A stretch of DNA of 64,000 bases from Cymbomonas tetramitiformis. Lineage: Eukaryota > Chlorophyta > Pyramimonadophyceae > Pyramimonadales > Pyramimonadaceae. The translations under genes and the position numbers were made by a program. The notes under the pieces are model-generated. The model saw only the letters and a program-made list of their open reading frames with translations, was not told the DNA's origin and did not search any database. The DNA is taken from the NCBI GenBank assembly GCA_001247695.2, contig LGRX02035043.1:1-64000 (forward strand), given 5' to 3'. Within the stretch, counting starts at the first letter, position 1; the number at the start of each line of letters is the position of its first letter. This document shows, piece after piece, positions 57,856-64,000 of the stretch.

Positions 57856-60300
57856 ACACACTTTGCAAGCACACGGAACGGCTAGAAGATGCGCCTGAAG
57901 ATATAAAAGAACTCTGGTTACCTTAGCGACGAACGCGAGAATCTTCGACGGACGAAAAGGCTACAATTTGAGTCCTCATTTGCCTTGTTCCATTGATTAT
58001 GCTAGTTGGGAGCAAAGGATGAAATCTCGTTGAACGCGCGCGCGAAGGTGTGGACCGCTTTTGAAGAAAGCACTTCGGGCCCGAACATATAAGAACTCAC
58101 AATATTGTAAAAGTTCGAGTGTATAATAGGTGCAAGGAAGAATCATGTTTGGTAGTCTCGCACGCTGCAGTTGAAAAATCAAGATGATATACAGCAGTAA
58201 AGTGCTTCCAGACAGCGAAAATGCTTTCGGTATGAAGAAAAAGGTCGTGAAATGACGGCCTCATCCGATGACTCATGGCTCTCCTCTGGCTTGCGACCCG
58301 TTGGGAGAGTGTCACACGACATCGACAGTCGACAGTCGACATCGACAGTCGAGTGTCGAGTGTGAGTGTCGACGACACGCCCGAAGAAGCATGCTGAATT
58401 TGGCTGATGCTTGATGCTGTTCTCTCGAGTCTTCTTCGCTCTTCTCTCTGCACCTCTTCCCAGTAGATCGTTGGGATCTCCCCATCGATCTGGCGGCCCA
58501 CAGCGTCCGTCGGCCGAAGTTCTTCTCTGAGTCGCTTCTCTGGCGTTCCTATCCCTACAGTACAGTACAGTAGTGTGTTTGTTATTACGAGTATGGTTTC
58601 GTGTCCGTGTTACTGTTTTAGTTTGGGTATTTCCCATAAATACCCCTGTTCCTGAAGTGGTATTCTAGGAGTCCCCCTGTTGACCTGCTGTGGTGCGACA
58701 TTCTGTGTCGGTTTCCTTAGTTTATTGAGGTGCGACATTCTGTGTCGGTTTCCTTAGGTTGTTCTCTCTTTTTCGTTCCGTTAAGCGTGTGCCTTTGTTT
58801 TCTTCGCTTTGTACATACAAATATGGCTTCGGTTAGCCCTGCGGCATATATTTCTTGTGCGTAAATCGCCTCCGGGTTTGAGTGCATGCCGAGCCCGTAT
58901 TCCTCTTTTTCTTCCGTGGTGGACACGTTTGGTGTCCCATGCCTTGGGAGCCCCCATATTCGTTTAAGGGCTCCTCCTAGTTTGTTCTCAATAGCCTAGC
59001 TATTTCCTTCACTGTGCAAATTCCTAAATGCACTCCATATTTGAATTTGCCCAGTATCGCCGTCTTGAGTGAAGTATGTATGCATGTATGGCGTCCCAGG
59101 CCTTCGTTTACCTCCCGCTTCATTTTGTCACAACCTAATCATTGAAGGGCGTGAGATCATAGTGTGACTGCCTAAGCGACTCACGTTTTCTAGTTTGTTT
59201 AGCTTAGAGTCATCGACTCCTACAAAGAGGTCATAGCCTCGGCGGGACGTTGCGGGCCAGGCTGCGTCTTTCAATCTTTACCTTCGACGTGTCGGTTTGT
59301 TTGCCTTACGAAGACTTGTTGGGAGACTAGGGGTTGCCATGCAGCTGCACCACGCTGACCGGCAGTGCATTCACAAAGCTGTAATAGCTCGCCTTCCCGT
59401 TCCGTGGGTTCGATGGTGAAGTGTTAAGGCAAGAAGGAGCGGTGTCACACGTCAGGTCGCAAACGAGCTTCCCAGAGAATCCGAATCTTCGAAGTATTAT
59501 TGCTAAGGTTCGACACGCGACCGAAATTCTTCTCGAAGTTCATGGCTTTAGAATCATAATGTCAGTGCCGCTGTATACTTATTGAGCTTCTCGGAGTGCC
59601 TTTGAAATGGGGTTTACTTCATATGCGGTAATTTTTGAAGCTTTTGGTTGTTTGCTTTCTTGTCAATCACGTTGTTCCCTGCCGAGATGGTGCACATATG
59701 TTCGTGCCAAGTCTGGCCACACGCCTCACTATGCATATGTTCTCGCCCGAATCTCATGCAATATAGCTTGTAGGGAAAGAGCCGAGGATTACAATATGTG
59801 GCTTTAATCTAAGAACTTCAATCTACCATTTGGATGCTTTGCCAGTGCTGCCCAAGTTGATAACGGTTTAAGTAACGATTTGACCCTCAATATGCCAACG
59901 CTTGCAAGCGTCATCAGTGGGCATAGAGAATAGGTCGGTCACGCGATGTCGAACGGCAATTTTCTTTCGTTGGTGTCCTTACGCGATGACTTTTTCAAAA
60001 ATGCTTAAAAATGTTTCGACCCAATTTTGACTTGTGGACGTTTTGAAATCAGTGGAACCCAAACTGAGATAGGGTTAAGGCCAGAAATGTGATATTCTGG
60101 CACGTATACTCAGGGGCACCGTTCCCATGTTGCAGTGTGCCTAGACGCCATACTTTCGCACGCGATTCGTTGTGTCATGGAGTTCCTTTAAATGACAATT
60201 TTACAAAAAGAATCCCCTCGCCCTGATTAAAAAGTCCAACCAGAAACATCCCTCACTGATAATAGGAACTCAAGCTAGGCAAGTTCAACAAGGAACAAGA
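57856..60300. other. no recognised gene
   Basis: Contains a short duplication near 58690 and 58735 (GGTGCGACATTCTGTGTCGG) and a GTCGAC-rich palindromic patch near 58320-58370. Open frames here are short and show no domain. Nothing else is supported. Confidence 0.4.
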
Positions 60301-60309
60301 GAGAGATGA

Positions 60310-61545
60310 CGCTGGTGGCTCGAGGGGCGGGAGTGAGCTGGCTTCAGAGATAGACACAACAGCAATGTGCGGGCAGCGCACTTAGAGAGGGGCAAACAGC
60401 TGTCGCTCATCCAGTGAGGCTCGGGGAGTATAGGGGTGTTCTTGCGTGTAGAGACAGCTTACGTACCTCGGAGTGTAGGGGTGCGTGTACCGGCTCCAGG
60501 GACACCGCCACACAACGCCACTGGTGCATATGGATGCGGAGGGGCTCGGGTGGCTCAGTAAGGCTTAGGGGTCCCACTTTTTACTAGCGAGCTCCGGAGA
60601 TTCCGGATAATAAGTGTCCCAAAGTGTGTGCGGAATCGTCCCTGGCTTGGGGACATAGATAGGTAGTGCAGCCGGTCTTCTACGGCTAAGGTGTGACAAA
60701 GGAGGGAGTGGGAACAAGGATAAGCGCAGACACTTTAGATGAGTGTCTCAAAGTGTGTGCTAAAATAAGCAACCGAGGGGATCGATTCAACCCAAAGTAG
60801 GGACGGTGCAGCATGGCAATTGCAGCGTAAGTGTGGAGTGCATTGCTCAAGTTCGTAGCTTCCTCGCAAGGCATTCAGTGCAAGTGTGAAGCGCATTATT
60901 TAATCGCAGGGCTTCAATCACATCGAGTTGCCACCGGGGGTAGAGGGTGGCGGGCGCAGGTTCGGACGATGAGGGCAACCCAGTTTATCATTCTCTGCCC
61001 CTTGGGACAGCACTTGGGGATTCCTGCCGTGTCGTGAGGAGGCGAGCTCTCTTGAGACCAGGCTCTAGGGCGGGTAGAGGATGGTGGTGTGGTCCTGAGT
61101 GTGGGCTTGATGGTGGAGAAATGGCTCGAGGGGCAGAGGTGAGCTGGCTTAAGAGGCGCACTAGCAGTGTGTCGGCAGAGCAGGGGCTCAGGTGGCCGGG
61201 CGAGGCTCGCGGGTAGCATAGGGGTCGGTGGTCCTGGGCATAGGCTTGGAGTTGAAAAGAGATGGCTCGCGAGCTCCTGGTGCATGGGTGTACCGGCTCC
61301 GGTACAAAACAAAAGTGCGCTAGCGGTGCGGATGTGGAGGAGCTCGGGTGGCTCAGTTAGGTGTAGGGCGTCCCATTCTTCATCAGCGAGCTCCAGAGAT
61401 TATGGATAAGTGTCCCAAAGGGTGTGCTGAATCATTTGATGCCTGGCTTGGGGACATAGTGCAGCAGAACTGTTGTGGCTATGCATGGTGTGCCAAAGGA
61501 CGGAGTCGGTCCAAGGATAAACACACGCTCTCTTTAATATGATGA
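60310..61545. repeat. diverged direct duplication, offset about 790 bp
   Basis: 60310-60760 and 61110-61545 share GGCTCGAGGGGC, GTGAGCTGGCTT, GCTCGGGTGGCTCAGT, GATAAGTGTCCCAAAG and CCTGGCTTGGGGACATAG in the same order. The copies are clearly diverged. No domain is visible in either copy. Confidence 0.7.
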
Positions 61546-61634
61546 GATGTGATACCTGACAAAGGCCGAGGCAATCCTTGCGCAGAGTCACTATCCGCTA
61601 TGTGTGTGCTTTGACAGGGTGCTTCGTGCAGCGG

Positions 61635-61756
61635 ATGAAGATGCATACTGCGCTTTTCATCTTTTGCTGGCTAATGCAGCTCGAAGTTTCGGCGGCCGTC
61701 AGAATTGAGGATCACAGCGATTATCAAGCATGCGTACAGAATGGATGCACGTTACT
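61635..61756 (+). CDS. probable first exon of a secreted protein
   Basis: From the ATG at 61635 the frame encodes a signal peptide (MKMHTALFIFCWLMQLEVSA), then VRIEDHSDYQACVQNGCTLL, and runs into a strong splice donor GTAAGTAC at 61757. The mature part has two Cys residues five apart. The following exons are not identified. The family is not recognised. Confidence 0.45.
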
Positions 61757-61829
61757 GTAAGTACTTGTCACATTCACCCACTACGTACCTAGCTCATGTT
61801 GAAACATGGTATGGCAGGTGGCATGAATC

Positions 61830-62403
61830 TGTTGTTCTCAGTCGGGGCGTATGTCGGTGATGCGGTCGGAGGGCTCCCAAAGGCTGTCGGGGCAGATCCC
61901 ATGGCCGTGGCCAGCAGGGTGTGCACATGGCTTTGGCTGTGGTGCTGAGAGCTTGCAGTGCCCGCTGCGAGGGTGCTGAATGTGCAGCACTGTTGGGAGT
62001 GTGGGGAGGTGATGAATGTGTCGTGTCCTTTGGCTGTTGCGGCTGCTCGTGGCTGTCCACGCTCAGGCAGACTTCCTCGGGACGGGGGCGCACAATCATC
62101 AGTCTCCTGGACCGATGGTGCCCATTCTGCGGTCCACTCCCGGCTCCGTGCAGGGATGGGTGCCTGCCAACTCACCCTCGAGCTGCAGGGTCACAGGGCA
62201 GGGTTGGTGCCCTCTGAGGTCTCAGACCAGGCCTCGCAAGCAAGCCTCCTGCTGTAGCTCATATACTGGTGCTGCATGCTTGAGACGTGTATGGTGTCAG
62301 TGTCTCATCGATCCCTGCATCAAACTCCAGCCCAGGTGGGTGTCTCGCATACAACGGAATGTCTGGGTGAGCGGTGAGGAAGGGTGTTGTCACGGTCATC
62401 AAG
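61830..62403 (+). repeat. 570-bp direct duplication, copy 1
   Basis: Nearly identical to 63434-64000 (offset 1604 bp). It starts TGTTGTTCTCAGTCGGGG with a possible acceptor. The first 90 bp read YVGDAVGGLPKAVGADPMAV in frame before a GTGTGC donor candidate, so both copies may contain an exon. Confidence 0.85.
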
Positions 62404-63433
62404 GTTGATCACGGCATTGAGCCGAGGTTTACAGTGGGCGGGATGAGCATGGACTTGACAGAGGACACAATGATGTATGGCATCCGGCCCTGCAGCTTCG
62501 GCCCGCGGTGCCTGTCCACGTGGCGCGTTTAGGTAAGAGTGAGGGAGGGGCGTGAGGCAGTGGGTAGAGTGACGGCTGGCAGGCAGCACGTGATCTGGGG
62601 GGTGGCTGGTATGTTGGGATGCTACGGGTCTGATCGAAGGTACAGTGGTGTGCGGGCTAGATGTCGGGTGGCTTCTGGGGTAATGCCGGCGGGGAGCGGA
62701 GCTGCTGGGAGGTGAAGAGCGAAGTGCGGCTATGATGCGGTCAGGCCTCACACGGCTGTTGGCCGCAGAGGGTGCACCCCCGGTGGTGACGCTATGTGCG
62801 TGCGCCATTGTGCGGATGATTGTGTATGTAGGCACAGTTGTGCGGAGCGTGGAAGCGAGGGTTTGCCCATCACCGTGCGCCATGGAGGGTGAACCCGCGG
62901 ATGATGGCAGTGGTGACATGGGTGCGATGCACGGTGATTGCTGGGCTGGTGAGGGCGGGACAATGATGCTGACAAGCGGCAGCTGGGGGATGGAGGAAGC
63001 TGCAGCGCGGTGCGGGCGGAGGGTGGGTGGTTGCAGGCGCTGCGCAGGGAGGGAGGGAGGGAGGGAGGGCTACGTGTGAGTGAGGGTGCGTGGGCTGGTG
63101 TGCGTGCTGCAGGAGTCTTTCATACAACAGCCTGACGGGCACGGTGCCGACGCAGATGGGGGCGCTCACACAGCTTTCTTACTTGTAAGTACCCGAGGGC
63201 AGGTGTAGGAGCGGGGCCAAGGCAGCATGCTGAGACATGCTGAGGCATGCTGAGACCCGGTACAGCGCTGGTTGGGATGAGCGGTGGCATCAACGGAGAC
63301 TCGATTGTGGATGGGATGTTGGGGGTTTTGTGGAAAGCCGGACAAGGGAAGCGGCAAGGACCCATGGTACCCTTGTGGGCGGTGAGGAGTGCGGGGCCTC
63401 AAGGGCCAGTCGGCTGCTTCATCATGCGTGATT
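62404..63433. other. spacer between the duplicated copies
   Basis: GC-rich, with a GGGA microsatellite near 63047-63068. A plus-strand open stretch at 63247-63433 (GGINGDSIVDGMLGVLWKAG) joins in frame to the second copy. No family is recognised. Confidence 0.4.
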
Positions 63434-64000
63434 TGTTGTTCTCAGTCGGGGTGTATGTCGGTGATGCGGTCGGAGGGCTCCCAAAGGCTGTCGGGGCAGA
63501 TCCCATGGCCGTGGCCAGCAGGGTGTGCACATGGCTTTGGCTGTGCTGCTGAGAGCTTGCAGTGCCCGCTGCGAGGGTGCTGGATGTGCAGCACTGTTGG
63601 GAGTGTGGAGAGGTGATGAATGTGTGTCCTTTGGCTGTTGCGGCTGCTCGTGGCTGTCCACGCTCAGGCAGACTTCCTCGGGACGGGGGCGCACAATCAT
63701 CAGTCTCGTGGACCGATGGTGCCCATTCTGCGGTCCACTCCCGGCTCCGTGCAGGGATGGGTGCCTGCCAACTCACCCTCGAGCTGCAGGGTCACAGGGC
63801 AGGGTTGGTACCCTCGGAGGTCTCAGACCAGGCCCCGCAAGCCTCCTGCTGTAGCTCATATACTGGTGCTGCATGCTTGAGACGTGTATGGTGTCAGTGT
63901 CTCATCGATCCCTGCATCAAACTCCAGCCCAGGTGGGTGTCTCGCATACAACGGAATGTCTGGGTGAGCGGTGAGGAAGGGTGTTGTCACGGTCATCAAG
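63434..64000 (+). repeat. 570-bp direct duplication, copy 2 (runs off the window)
   Basis: Second copy of 61830-62403, with a few substitutions and small deletions (for example loss of a CAAG unit near 63838). It reaches the window end still matching, so the real repeat is longer. Confidence 0.85.

Overview
The window looks like nuclear DNA of a unicellular eukaryote, most likely an alga or other protist. The background is GC-rich, with short exons bounded by GT-AG introns that are filled with minisatellites. There are LRR, TIR, SAM and ARM-repeat gene fragments, LTR retrotransposons and decayed transposase-like coding DNA. I cannot name the species. No rRNA, tRNA or CRISPR array was recognised.

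Layout. 1-6.1 kb: plus-strand exons of an LRR (ribonuclease-inhibitor/NLRC3-like) gene, with a different minisatellite in nearly every intron and a possible PA-domain exon upstream. 6.1-10.1 kb: AT-richer and gene-poor, with one acidic CxxC protein that has a clear TATA box. 10.1-12.1 kb and 36.9-37.7 kb: the two halves of one minus-strand host gene coding for TIR, SAM and ARM repeats (SARM1-like parts, in TIR-first order). It carries stops and frameshifts.

That host gene is split by the main feature of the window, an integrated Polinton-like virus (PLV) at 12115-36878 (24.8 kb). It is bounded by inverted repeats of about 535-580 bp and a 6-bp target duplication (TCGTTC). The PLV is AT-rich and compact. 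A minus-strand morphogenesis block (12.7-22.7 kb) holds three fibre-like surface proteins that share an N-terminal peptide, a retropepsin-like protease, a double jelly-roll major capsid protein, a minor capsid protein, a lipase-like protein and a D35E integrase. A replication/packaging block (22.7-32.8 kb) holds a protein-primed family B DNA polymerase, a packaging ATPase, a SET-domain protein and a primase-SF2 helicase. The right arm (32.8-36.3 kb) is non-coding apart from a truncated DNA methyltransferase; it carries tandem repeats and a GC-rich insert. A 61-bp imperfect palindrome occurs at least ten times in the element, three times in each inverted repeat and at gene boundaries inside.

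37.7-64 kb is host DNA dominated by repeats and mobile elements. It contains palindrome-rich DNA and a 34-bp tandem array; a decayed multi-exon minus-strand gene with a Cys-rich CXC domain and transposase-like features (41-46.1 kb), one intron of which is a roughly 65-70 bp tandem array; a 1.8-kb non-autonomous LTR element (46.1-47.9 kb); and, directly abutting it, a 9.6-kb Ty1/copia retrotransposon (47.9-57.5 kb) with an unusually long Gag-protease spacer. The last 6 kb hold duplicated GC-rich sequence and one probable signal-peptide exon. All functions are inferred from sequence motifs by eye; no database search was run.
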